Source of the DNA: Fidelibacterota bacterium 46_43
GTDB lineage: Bacteria > Fidelibacterota > Fidelibacteria > Fidelibacterales > Fidelibacteraceae
NCBI GenBank assembly: GCA_001509335.1
Contig: LGGY01000183.1
Span: forward strand, 1 to 6,190
DNA: 6,190 bases
Direction: 5' to 3'
Shown: positions 1 through 6,190 of the stretch, in pieces
Layout: the number at the start of each line of letters is the position of its first letter
How positions within the stretch are numbered: position 1 is the stretch's first letter
The notes under the pieces: generated by a model
Told to the model about the DNA's origin: nothing
Databases searched by the model: none
Seen by the model: the letters and a program-made list of their open reading frames with translations, nothing else
Made by a program: the position numbers and the translations under genes

Positions 1-251
1 GAGAGCTCTTTTCGCAGATCTTCGCACAGGGTGTATTTGAACCATGTTTCCAGGACCTTTGCCGAGATGTTTTCTTCAATGTGTTCGATGTTCTTTTCCA
101 GTTTTTCTTCGTGGATTGTCAGATAATCCAGCAGCATTTTAAGCCGGACTTGGTCGGTTTTGTCATTGAGTGTTTTGTAGTACCGGGAGAGCTGATGATG
201 GAAATCTTTGGCATAATTCAGCACATCCCGTGCCTGCTTGAAACTGATCAT
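1..251 (-). CDS. Hypothetical helical protein, 3' end beyond window
   Basis: The first 83 codons are visible before the frame leaves the left edge. The start is ATG at 251, with a strong Shine-Dalgarno GGAGGT at 263-258, 6 nt upstream. The ATG overlaps the stop of the preceding SDR gene (ATGA, 4 nt), so the two are probably translationally coupled. The visible part is almost entirely predicted amphipathic helix: about residues 3-28 (with D16-F-H-H-Q and a Y24-Y pair) and about 33-62 (ML-LDYL followed by H47-E-E), with a short break between them and a third helix starting near 64. This helix-hairpin layout, rich in His, Glu and Tyr, recalls ferritin-like or rubrerythrin-like small proteins, but no clean ExxH di-iron motif is visible, so that is only a suggestion. 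There is no signal peptide or membrane segment, so it is probably cytoplasmic. The function is unknown. The reading frame is well supported; the family is not. Confidence 0.8.
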   Translation of the reverse strand, partial: MISFKQARDVLNYAKDFHHQLSRYYKTLNDKTDQVRLKMLLDYLTIHEEKLEKNIEHIEENISAKVLETWFKYTLCEDLRKEL

Positions 252-925
252 GTGTGAACCTCCCTGCCTGAGACCGTCTGAGCGGTCCGGCGGATTGTGT
301 TGATGTCAAGAATTCCCTCAATTTCCGGTTTTTCCAGAGCTTCCAGTACGGCATCGGCCAGGTGGGAAACATGAACCGGTGCGTAAGTTTCCACCATTTT
401 CCCGGCCACTGGGATGTGGAGGCCGAACCGCGTGAGGGCGGCGATGAAAGCCGTTCCCCTGCGTCCGGGGCCGTATACAAAACCCGGACGGAAGATAACA
501 GAGCGGAAGGGCTGGTTTTTCAAATATTCCTCTGCCTTCCGCTTGGCATGGATATATCCTTTGATGAAAGGAGGGCTATTGGCGGCGGATATCATGGCAA
601 AGACGGATATTCCGGCCTCTGCAGTGGTGTAGGCTACGACAATCACACTTTCAGCGTTCATCCGGTCGTACGTCAGCTTCTTCTTTCTCTTTTCCAGGAG
701 GATTCCCACCGTGTGTACGACCTGATCTCCTTTTTCCAGAACTCCTTTCCAGGCATGGGTATCAAAAATGTCCGCTTTAAACCAAAGCACATCGTCCATC
801 CAGGGCTCCCGACGTTTTGGGGCTCCCCGGCGGGATATGGAAACCACACGGAGCCCCCGGGCGATTGCCTGCCGGCAGATCTCCGATCCAATGAAACCAT
901 TCCCTCCCATGACGATGAGTTTCAT
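248..925 (-). CDS. Atypical SDR-family NAD(P)-binding epimerase/dehydratase-like protein
   Basis: This 225-residue protein has a complete N-terminal Rossmann signature, G7-G-N-G-F-I-G13, after the first beta strand. S31-R32-R33 at the end of the second strand is a position that often favours NADP(H), and D52 is followed by a typical third strand and helix. The SDR catalytic pair is present as Y124-I-H-A-K128, with S113 in the usual upstream Ser position (I-S-A-A). R146-P-G-F-V-Y-G-P is the conserved segment of extended and atypical SDRs. At 225 residues it is shorter than classical sugar epimerases (about 300 or more). It resembles the small atypical SDRs related to NDUFA9 or yeast Coq11, which act near quinones or lipids; the substrate cannot be read from sequence. 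The start at ATG 925 is supported by GAGGG (934-930) 4 nt upstream. It is separated from the ATPase gene by 80 nt and overlaps the next gene by 4 nt, so these two form their own unit. Confidence 0.9.
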   Translation of the reverse strand: MKLIVMGGNGFIGSEICRQAIARGLRVVSISRRGAPKRREPWMDDVLWFKADIFDTHAWKGVLEKGDQVVHTVGILLEKRKKKLTYDRMNAESVIVVAYTTAEAGISVFAMISAANSPPFIKGYIHAKRKAEEYLKNQPFRSVIFRPGFVYGPGRRGTAFIAALTRFGLHIPVAGKMVETYAPVHVSHLADAVLEALEKPEIEGILDINTIRRTAQTVSGREVHT

Positions 926-929
926 GATG

Positions 930-934
930 CCCTC
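930..934 (-). promoter_or_regulatory. Ribosome binding site of the SDR gene
   Basis: GAGGG lies 4 nt upstream of the ATG at 925 on the minus strand. It supports this start over any downstream Met, and this start also puts the Rossmann strand right at the N terminus, as the family requires. Confidence 0.6.
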
Positions 935-956
935 AAAAAATAGCTATTTATATATA

Positions 957-985
957 AAGATAGGATTTAACGGATTGAATGGCAA
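957..985 (-). promoter_or_regulatory. Candidate sigma-70-like promoter for the SDR unit
   Basis: On the minus strand, TTGCCA (985-980, five of six matches to the -35 consensus) is followed after exactly 17 nt by TATCTT (962-957, four of six matches to the -10 consensus), within an AT-rich stretch. Transcription would begin near 950, about 25 nt before the SDR start codon. This is the only intergenic gap between genes in the window large enough for a promoter. The call is by consensus matching only. If the host is of the Bacteroidota type its primary sigma factor prefers a different motif, which lowers confidence. Confidence 0.35.
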
Positions 986-1005
986 GGAGGACTTTTTCCC
1001 TGTGA

Positions 1006-1752
1006 TTAAAAACTACCGGTTTCAAAAAAGGTTTCCACTGTGTCAATCCCGCAGGATTTGGCATCCTCAAGGGTGCCCGTAAAGAGAATTTTACCTTCAT
1101 CCAGAAAGACGATACGGTCTGCAATCCGGTGAATGCTGGCCAGTTCGTGGCTTACGACCAGGATACTCATATCAAACTGCTCTTTCAGGGTGAGAATCAG
1201 CTTGTCCAAAGCGGCGCTGGAGAGGGGATCCAATCCCGCAGAGGGTTCATCACAAAAGAGAATCTCCGGATCCAAAGCAATGGCCCGTGCCAGAGCCGCC
1301 CGTTTCCGCATCCCTCCGGAAAGTTCCGACGGCAAAAGATGCATGGCGTGGGAAAGTCCCACCAGCTGCAGTTTAACTGCCACACTCTTTTCAATCAGCT
1401 CCGGATCCAGATGACTGTGCTGTTCCAGCGGTATGGCTACATTATCCTTTATAGTGACGGAATTTAAGAGTGCTCCGTTTTGGAATAAGACACCGATCCG
1501 CTCCAGAGTCTTTTTGTAGTGTTTTTCATCCGATTCGGTAAAGGGCTTGCCAAAAATAAAGATTCCCCCTTTTTCCGGTGTGATCAGCCGGGTGATGGAT
1601 TTCATCAGGGTTGTTTTTCCGCAGCCGCTTTTACCCAGAATCACCGTGACTTCATGAGGATAGATGTCCAGATTTATCTGATCCAGGATAATCCGGTCCC
1701 CAAAGCGGGTTGTCAGGTTTCGAATGTGTATTATGGGTTCCGGCATAGGCAT
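1006..1752 (-). CDS. mlaF: MlaF-type ABC transporter ATPase of the MCE lipid transport system
   Basis: This 248-residue cytoplasmic ATPase powers the permease encoded just upstream. All nucleotide-binding motifs are intact: Walker A G40-K-S-G-C-G-K-T47, Q-loop Q91 in the context L-F-Q-N-G-A-L, ABC signature L144-S-G-G-M148, Walker B I164-L-F-C-D-E169, D-loop S171-A-G-L-D-P176 and the H-loop histidine H202. The F-Q-N-G-A-L-L-N-S-V-T Q-loop and S-G-G-M-R-K-R-A signature are characteristic of the MlaF/Ttg2A/TGD3 group rather than of generic importers. Length is normal for the family. The start is ATG 1752, which shares one base with the permease stop (TAATG); no good Shine-Dalgarno precedes it, so translation probably depends on re-initiation. 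A second in-frame Met at 1746 (residue 3) is an equally possible start. It is the last gene of the transport operon. The physiological substrate (phospholipid or another lipid) and the direction of transport cannot be read from the sequence. Confidence 0.95.
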   Translation of the reverse strand: MPMPEPIIHIRNLTTRFGDRIILDQINLDIYPHEVTVILGKSGCGKTTLMKSITRLITPEKGGIFIFGKPFTESDEKHYKKTLERIGVLFQNGALLNSVTIKDNVAIPLEQHSHLDPELIEKSVAVKLQLVGLSHAMHLLPSELSGGMRKRAALARAIALDPEILFCDEPSAGLDPLSSAALDKLILTLKEQFDMSILVVSHELASIHRIADRIVFLDEGKILFTGTLEDAKSCGIDTVETFFETGSF

Positions 1753-2870
1753 TAAAACATGTAGATAAGGCTGAAAATGGCATCAAAGACGATGACGGCA
1801 AAAATTGAAGCAACCACGGCGGATGTCGTTACCTTTCCCACACCCTCGGCGCCGCCCTCCGCCTTAAAACCAAAATAACTGCCGATGATCACGATAACCC
1901 AGGCAAAAAAGACACTCTTGCTCAGGCCGATGAGTAAATCCTTCGGTTCCAGAATGTTGATAGTCTGATTAAAATAGGTCACGAAGGTAAGATCCAGGTA
2001 GGTGAGTCCGATGATGAATCCACCGAGAATACCCAGGATGATGGAGAGCATCACCAGCAAGGGCATACAAACACTGATCGCCAGGAATTTTGGAACCACT
2101 ACATACCGGATGGGGTTCAGGGCCATCATGCGCAGGGCATCCAGTTCTTCCGTCACTTTCATGGTGGATATTTCGGCAGCAAAGGAGGAACCGCTCCGGC
2201 CGGCGATGATAATGGCTGTCATCATGGGACCCATTTCCCGGACCATGGAGATAGCGATAAGGTCTGCAATGTAAACCCCGGCGCCAAATTGTCGAAGCTG
2301 GGCTGCAGACTGTAAGGCAATGATAAGCCCCAAAACAATGGATAACAAACCCACAATCCCCACTGCATTGCTTCCGATTAAAACCATTTGTTGGCTAATG
2401 GCTCCCTTTCGCCGTCCACGGGAAGTGAAAATTCCATAAAACGACCACAAAATGATTTCCGATGTAAGATACAGCATATCCCGGAGAGCATTCCAGGCCT
2501 CTATGAGGATATTTCCGGCGGCTTCGAACATGCCGGCTTCACGAGGTGGTTTGGGAATTTGCACCCTTTGGGAACTGAAGGTTTCCAATGCTTTTTGGAC
2601 TTTATCATCGGCGTGATGAATGTCTGCCCCTGGAAAAAGTGTCTCCCGAAGCCAGTCTATAAATACAACTCCCGTACTGTCGATGTATTCCAACCCGGCC
2701 AGGTCTATACGGTTTACGGGCTTTTTCCGGTCCTTCCGGACGGTTTTCTTCAGCTTTGGAATGCTTTGATGGGTCAGAACCCCTTCGATATGAAGGACGG
2801 AATTCTCCACATATATTCGGCCGTTGTGATCGTCCGGTAAACGGTGCGCTTTTTCTGTCTTATCGGGCAA
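1752..2870 (-). CDS. mlaE: MlaE-type permease with an N-terminal STAS (MlaB-like) domain
   Basis: This 372-residue inner-membrane permease belongs to the MCE lipid transporter. Residues about 17-102 form a STAS domain: beta strands V25-L-H-I-E-G and R54-I-D-L-A-G-L, then the diagnostic loop D64-S-T-G67 and its following helix. In E. coli the equivalent domain is a separate protein, MlaB, which binds the ATPase. Residues about 110-372 are the MlaE domain, with an amphipathic interfacial segment near 115-140 and hydrophobic helices near 155-185, 250-285, 310-335 and 345-372. The family signature runs from the G-R-S-G-S-S-F-A-A-E-I motif through M-K-V-T-E-E-L-D-A-L to the following N-P, matching the coupling region of E. 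coli MlaE. The start is a TTG at 2870, supported by AAGGA (2884-2880) 9 nt upstream; no ATG or GTG lies before the STAS domain. The gene overlaps the end of the lipoprotein gene by 11 nt and its stop touches the ATPase start. Confidence 0.93.
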   Translation of the reverse strand: MPDKTEKAHRLPDDHNGRIYVENSVLHIEGVLTHQSIPKLKKTVRKDRKKPVNRIDLAGLEYIDSTGVVFIDWLRETLFPGADIHHADDKVQKALETFSSQRVQIPKPPREAGMFEAAGNILIEAWNALRDMLYLTSEIILWSFYGIFTSRGRRKGAISQQMVLIGSNAVGIVGLLSIVLGLIIALQSAAQLRQFGAGVYIADLIAISMVREMGPMMTAIIIAGRSGSSFAAEISTMKVTEELDALRMMALNPIRYVVVPKFLAISVCMPLLVMLSIILGILGGFIIGLTYLDLTFVTYFNQTINILEPKDLLIGLSKSVFFAWVIVIIGSYFGFKAEGGAEGVGKVTTSAVVASIFAVIVFDAIFSLIYMF

Positions 2871-4980
2871 AATAATTGATCCTTAAAAAGAGCGCATGAC
2901 GGTTGACAATATATTCCTCCCCGAATTCATCCAGCTTGTTCCGTAAACGCAGACGGTAATCCACCGAAATATATTTGAAGAGTTTCAGATTGAGAACATT
3001 TTCCCATTCAATGGTAGTGGCTTCGTCACCCTGGAAGGGGAAAAGGAAATCGGCATTGGTGTAATAGGTCAGGTTGAGGGGAAGCTGGAAATTGCCGATG
3101 ACTGAGACTTCCGCACCCTGTTGTTTTTGGGTCTCCTGGGCCTTGAGCAGGCGGTAGGAAACATCATTCTCCGTTTCTATATCAGTGGATAAAAGATAAA
3201 CATCGTTGTAATAATCCTGCCGAAGACCGAATCCTGCCCGGATATTCAGGTTCACCCGGCCGGTATTAAAGGCCCGGAGGTTGATACCCACCCCCTCTTT
3301 CAAAGTCAGTGGCATAATCGACGGCTTGGTTTTTACCTGATCCACCGAAAGGCCTTGTTCCACCGTATTCCCCGCCAGATCCTTTTTCCGGTAGTTGATG
3401 GGTGATGAAAAATAGACATGCTCGTTTACCAGGTGGAATTCGCTGTCGAAACGGCCGTAAATTCCCATATTTTCCAGGAAATAGAGAATGAAGGTATTTC
3501 TGAAATAGGTGTCATCATTGGAAATCCGGAAGCCGGTATCTGTCGTTTTGGTTGTCCCCAGTTCAATCAGATTCCGCAGAGAATAGTTGACGGGAAAGTT
3601 GTCGTAGGTTATTTTGTTCTCAAACTGGGTGTTAAAGACGAGGGTTGTTTCGTGTTCATCCTTTTTCTTTTCATTGGTGCTGTTGACAGACGCATTACCG
3701 TAAAAGGCATTCAGCAGATGCCAGTGACCGATGGTGCCGGCCAGTTCATCCTCTTCCAGCACACCGGCGCCGATGAGATCTCCGGGGGTTCCGTCCTGAT
3801 TGGTACTTACAACCAGGGTGATTTTCTGAAATTCCCCCTCAGTCAGATAGACAGTGGTGAAATTCCTGTAAGTGTTAAAGGGTTCATTGTTGATAGTGAT
3901 TTTATACCGTCCCGGTTCCAGCATCCACACCTGCTGTTTTTCTCCATATTCCCGACGGGCTGGTATCCCGATCCCGTAGGTTTGGCCTGTCTCCCAGTCA
4001 AAGATTTCATAACGTACCCGGACTACTTCCTGCCGTTCGTCGATAATGTTGACTATCAGGCAGCTCCAGTCCGGTTCAATGATGGTTTTATACCGGGGAA
4101 TAATTTTAATATCCTTTTTTTTCATCATCTGGCGGCGGCTTCCGGAGCCATATTCCATGGTATATTTTCCGGCCGGAAGAGCCAGGGGTTCACCGGGGAT
4201 CCCGTCGTATTCCTTACCATCCCGGCTGAAGAGTTTATATGGCGGCTCATTATCCGCTTTGGACAGGGCGGGGACCAGGAGGATTCCCATACCTTCCGGG
4301 ACATCCTCCGTGATTTCCTGTAAAAGAGAATCAGCCGTGTCTGAAAGGGGCTGGAGTGTTTCTTTTTCTGGCATACGGCCGTAATGATGAAGGATTTTGT
4401 ATAAAAGCGCATCTGTTTCTTCCAGGAGGATTTCGTTGACGACCTGGACAAAAGTTTCCACCTCATCATCCAGGAGGATTTTTTCCGTATTCACCGAGTG
4501 CTCAATGAACATGTTGTTCTCCCGGTTATCCTGGAAAACGAAAGTCATGTTGATTCCTGCAGCCCGGATATCTTCCGTTTCATAGAGTTCAATGTTGTTT
4601 ACGCGAAGGGTCAGATTGCAATCGGGACGCACATCCAGAAAATCCCGTGAAACACGGCGGAATATATTGTAAGTACTGATACGCTTGCTGATGAGACTGG
4701 GGATAATTTCCGTAAGGCGTGTAGCCCAGACATCATTTTCTGAATAAGTGATGCGTGGCCCAAAGTGACGGATGACAATTTCAGGGCGGTTATAAGTGGA
4801 TGGAATCACCACATCGTTGATCTGCAGGGAAAGGTTTAAAGGTTCATCCAGAAAGAGATCCTCTTTTTCGGTATGGGAATAATATTCCAGAATGTAATAA
4901 TTGCGGATGACCGTTTCCCGGGTGTATCCACACCCTGTTGCCAGTATAACCAGTAAAAAAAGAAGAATGATTTTTTTCAT
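2860..4980 (-). CDS. Outer-membrane lipoprotein: PqiC-like auxiliary domain fused to a probable beta-barrel
   Basis: Starting at ATG 4980 this protein has 706 residues. Residues 1-17 are a lipoprotein signal peptide (K2-K3, hydrophobic core, A14-T-G-C17); G18 after the Cys gives no inner-membrane retention signal by the E. coli rule. Residues about 25-204 match the ABC-transport auxiliary/PqiC lipoprotein fold: Y28-Y-I-L near the start, R65-P-E-I-V-I-R, then Y79-S-E-N-D-V-W85 and a long helix, as in PqiC. Residues about 231-392 hold two beta-rich units, each with a P-x-G-[KR]-Y turn (269-273 and 356-359). Residues about 420-706 alternate polar and hydrophobic residues in many strands with aromatic ends. 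The last strands (W659-E-N, L663-N-L-K-L-F-K-Y-I-S, L697-F-L-R-I-N-Y-F704) resemble FCB outer-membrane barrels such as DUF3078-type proteins. PqiC-like proteins are usually about 180-220 residues, so this is a major extension. An upstream in-frame TTG at 4992 is less likely, since ATG has GGGA 6 nt upstream and gives a standard signal peptide. Barrel topology is inferred. Confidence 0.88.
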   Translation of the reverse strand: MKKIILLFLLVILATGCGYTRETVIRNYYILEYYSHTEKEDLFLDEPLNLSLQINDVVIPSTYNRPEIVIRHFGPRITYSENDVWATRLTEIIPSLISKRISTYNIFRRVSRDFLDVRPDCNLTLRVNNIELYETEDIRAAGINMTFVFQDNRENNMFIEHSVNTEKILLDDEVETFVQVVNEILLEETDALLYKILHHYGRMPEKETLQPLSDTADSLLQEITEDVPEGMGILLVPALSKADNEPPYKLFSRDGKEYDGIPGEPLALPAGKYTMEYGSGSRRQMMKKKDIKIIPRYKTIIEPDWSCLIVNIIDERQEVVRVRYEIFDWETGQTYGIGIPARREYGEKQQVWMLEPGRYKITINNEPFNTYRNFTTVYLTEGEFQKITLVVSTNQDGTPGDLIGAGVLEEDELAGTIGHWHLLNAFYGNASVNSTNEKKKDEHETTLVFNTQFENKITYDNFPVNYSLRNLIELGTTKTTDTGFRISNDDTYFRNTFILYFLENMGIYGRFDSEFHLVNEHVYFSSPINYRKKDLAGNTVEQGLSVDQVKTKPSIMPLTLKEGVGINLRAFNTGRVNLNIRAGFGLRQDYYNDVYLLSTDIETENDVSYRLLKAQETQKQQGAEVSVIGNFQLPLNLTYYTNADFLFPFQGDEATTIEWENVLNLKLFKYISVDYRLRLRNKLDEFGEEYIVNRHALFLRINYFAR
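2880..2884 (-). promoter_or_regulatory. Ribosome binding site deciding the TTG start of the permease
   Basis: AAGGA on the minus strand sits 9 nt before the TTG at 2870. It lies wholly inside the last codons of the upstream lipoprotein gene. The next possible initiation codon in frame is a GTG at residue 21, which has no comparable site and would cut into the start of the STAS domain. Confidence 0.6.
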
Positions 4981-4998
4981 GATATATCCCAATATGCT

Positions 4999-6012
4999 TT
5001 ATCGTCTGGAACGCAGTAAAATGGATGGGTCATCACTGATTTCCCGGGAGAACTCGTTCAGGTAATCTGCTGCCTGTTTGAGTGTTTCGATGGACTGGAT
5101 CAGATCTTCCCGTGATTTAATTACCATCAGATCAATACGGGTGATGGTCTGATTGAAATTCACAAGGGCACTGACCGCCTCTTCGGATATCCGCCGGATA
5201 TTGGCTTTTTCCAGGGTGCTGTCGATTTTGCTCAGGGTGTTGATCACTTCACCGCTCACACCCCGGACATCCGCGGAAGCCAGTTCTTCACTAAACAGCA
5301 AGGTGTTGTTCATGATAGTATCAAGCTTGACAAGGTTCTGTTCAAAGCGGAGAATGCTGCTCTGTGTGGTTCCCACGAGACTCCGGACATCCGCGATGAG
5401 ATTTCGCATATCCAGAGTGGCTGTGTCCAGTGAGGTGATCATCCGGGTTACAGGTTCCCGGTTTTCTTCCAGATACATGTGGACCAGGGTCAGGATAGTG
5501 TCCACCTTTTGCTGGTTACTGATATCGGTGATGGCATTCAGATTGTTCAGAAGCAATTCAAATTTCTCCGCGATCATTTCCGCCTTTCCTGTGATATCCT
5601 CCAGGACTGAACTTCCCGGTTGAATGTTGGATCCGGGTGGGAGGAAATCCGATTCATTGGTCCCGCCGGTCAGCTCGATCTGCTTAATTCCCGTAATACC
5701 GATACTTACCAATGTTGCAACCATATCTTCTTTGATGGGTGTTCCCTCTTTCACGCTGATCTGTACTGTCACCTGGTTGATATCATCCTTGTTGATGGTG
5801 ATCTGGTCCACCTGACCGATGTTGATTCCATAATATTTTACGGCACTGCCCTCCTGGAGTCCGATAACCGATACATTTTTATACTGGATGTAATAAATAT
5901 CCCGTTTTTCCATCAACTGTTTACCGGCAATAATAACAAATGAAACGATCAACAGAATCAGGGTGATGATGAGAAAAACACCCAGCCGGACTTTTTGTGC
6001 TCTGGTGGCCAT
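4999..6012 (-). CDS. mlaD: MlaD-type MCE-domain protein with long helical C-terminus
   Basis: This 337-residue inner-membrane-anchored protein is the periplasmic, lipid-binding component of the transporter. One transmembrane helix (about residues 10-29) follows a short basic N terminus. It is followed by a single MCE domain, about residues 38-117, with the family pattern G51-L-x-x-G-S-x-V-x-Y-x-G-I-x-I-G66-x-V and the later segment G105-I-T-G-I-K-Q-I-E-L. MCE domains assemble as hexameric rings with a central hydrophobic pore. After a Pro/Gly-rich linker (P125-P-G, 131-133) the protein is almost continuous predicted helix, about 135-330, with regularly spaced Leu, Ile and Val. E. coli MlaD is much shorter (about 180 residues), so this tail is a true extension. 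In PqiB and mycobacterial Mce proteins such helices form a tube across the periplasm. The start at ATG 6012 is supported by AAGGAA (6026-6021), 8 nt upstream. It is the first gene of the operon, with 18 nt to the lipoprotein start. The symbol denotes family, not proven orthology. Confidence 0.93.
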   Translation of the reverse strand: MATRAQKVRLGVFLIITLILLIVSFVIIAGKQLMEKRDIYYIQYKNVSVIGLQEGSAVKYYGINIGQVDQITINKDDINQVTVQISVKEGTPIKEDMVATLVSIGITGIKQIELTGGTNESDFLPPGSNIQPGSSVLEDITGKAEMIAEKFELLLNNLNAITDISNQQKVDTILTLVHMYLEENREPVTRMITSLDTATLDMRNLIADVRSLVGTTQSSILRFEQNLVKLDTIMNNTLLFSEELASADVRGVSGEVINTLSKIDSTLEKANIRRISEEAVSALVNFNQTITRIDLMVIKSREDLIQSIETLKQAADYLNEFSREISDDPSILLRSRR

Positions 6013-6190
6013 GCTCTGGGTTCCTTTGTTGTCTAAGGCATCGTATAATCATTGATAATAACAGCCGGTTCAAAATCCGGATAAAACAGGTTCATTCACC
6101 GGCACATCGTTTATTTATCGTATCTTAAGATTAATCGACGGGAAATTCCAAAGAATTTTTACGTTGAGACGTTATAGATTGAGCCCCGGG
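6013..6190 (-). other. Leader or intergenic region upstream of the transport operon
   Basis: No gene can be supported in these 178 nt on either strand. The region is AT-rich between about 6027 and 6165 and probably carries the operon promoter, but no strong match to a -35/-10 pair is visible. The best minus-strand candidates are TTGAAC with GATTAT 17 nt later and TTGGAA with TAAGAT 18 nt later; each box has only about four matches. It also contains a 10-nt perfect palindrome at 6122-6131 and a 6-nt inverted repeat, GCCGGT/ACCGGC, at 6064-6069 and 6098-6103. The rightmost 50-60 nt could be the tail of a further upstream minus-strand gene, but too little is visible to decide. Confidence 0.4.
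6021..6026 (-). promoter_or_regulatory. Ribosome binding site of the MCE gene
   Basis: AAGGAA lies 8 nt upstream of ATG 6012 on the minus strand. It fixes the start that gives a short basic N terminus directly before the transmembrane helix. Confidence 0.6.

Noticed and set aside
362..943. A 193-codon open frame on the plus strand
   Set aside because: It lies antisense to the SDR gene, whose Rossmann and YxxxK motifs are intact. The antisense translation has no family-like features.
984..1005. Possible terminator hairpin after the ATPase gene (AGGG/TCCT arms)
   Set aside because: The stem is only four pairs with one wobble, and no run of U follows it on the minus strand. Termination here cannot be supported.
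3418..4323. A 301-codon open frame on the plus strand
   Set aside because: It is antisense to the lipoprotein gene, whose signal peptide, lipobox and PqiC-like motifs are clear. The translated plus-strand product shows no recognisable domain and no convincing ribosome binding site, so it is a frame shadow.
4981..4992. TTG at 4992 as start of the lipoprotein gene
   Set aside because: It would add four residues before the Met-Lys-Lys of a standard lipoprotein signal peptide. ATG 4980 has GGGA at a 6-nt spacing and gives a normal-length signal.
6131..6190. Open frame entering from the right edge on the minus strand, ending at TAA (6133-6131); another ends at TAA (6161-6159)
   Set aside because: Either could be the tail of an upstream gene, but with at most 19 codons and no recognisable motif neither can be preferred over non-coding sequence.

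Overview
The window comes from a diderm (Gram-negative type) bacterium of intermediate GC content. It is tightly packed, with every recognisable gene on the minus strand. Its core is a four-gene MCE/Mla-type lipid transport operon running right to left: a single-ring MCE protein (6012-4999), a large outer-membrane-directed lipoprotein (4980-2860), a STAS-MlaE permease (2870-1752) and an MlaF-type ATPase (1752-1006). The gaps inside the operon are +18, -11 and -1 nt, which points to one transcript with translational coupling. The phylum cannot be fixed from the sequence. The C-terminal half of the lipoprotein looks like the outer-membrane barrels common in the Bacteroidota/FCB group and its relatives, so an FCB-type lineage is my best guess.

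The four proteins can be placed across the envelope. MlaF hydrolyses ATP in the cytoplasm. MlaE, with an MlaB-like STAS domain fused to its N terminus, forms the inner-membrane permease. The MCE protein is anchored by one N-terminal helix, forms a periplasmic ring, and continues into about 200 residues of predicted helix that could form a tube. The lipoprotein starts with a PqiC/ABC-transport-auxiliary domain, continues through two beta-rich repeats, and ends in a region of about 285 residues that reads as a transmembrane beta-barrel. If that reading is right, one polypeptide combines the auxiliary lipoprotein and an outer-membrane barrel. This is the most interesting observation in the window. 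No soluble MlaC-like shuttle and no MlaA are encoded here.

Downstream, after an 80-nt gap holding a plausible promoter, is a second unit: an atypical NAD(P)-binding SDR protein (925-248), followed with an ATGA overlap by a small helical protein that runs off the left edge (251-1). The right end (6013-6190) is a 178-nt leader or intergenic region with no convincing gene. I see no RNA gene, insertion sequence, CRISPR array or clear intrinsic terminator.
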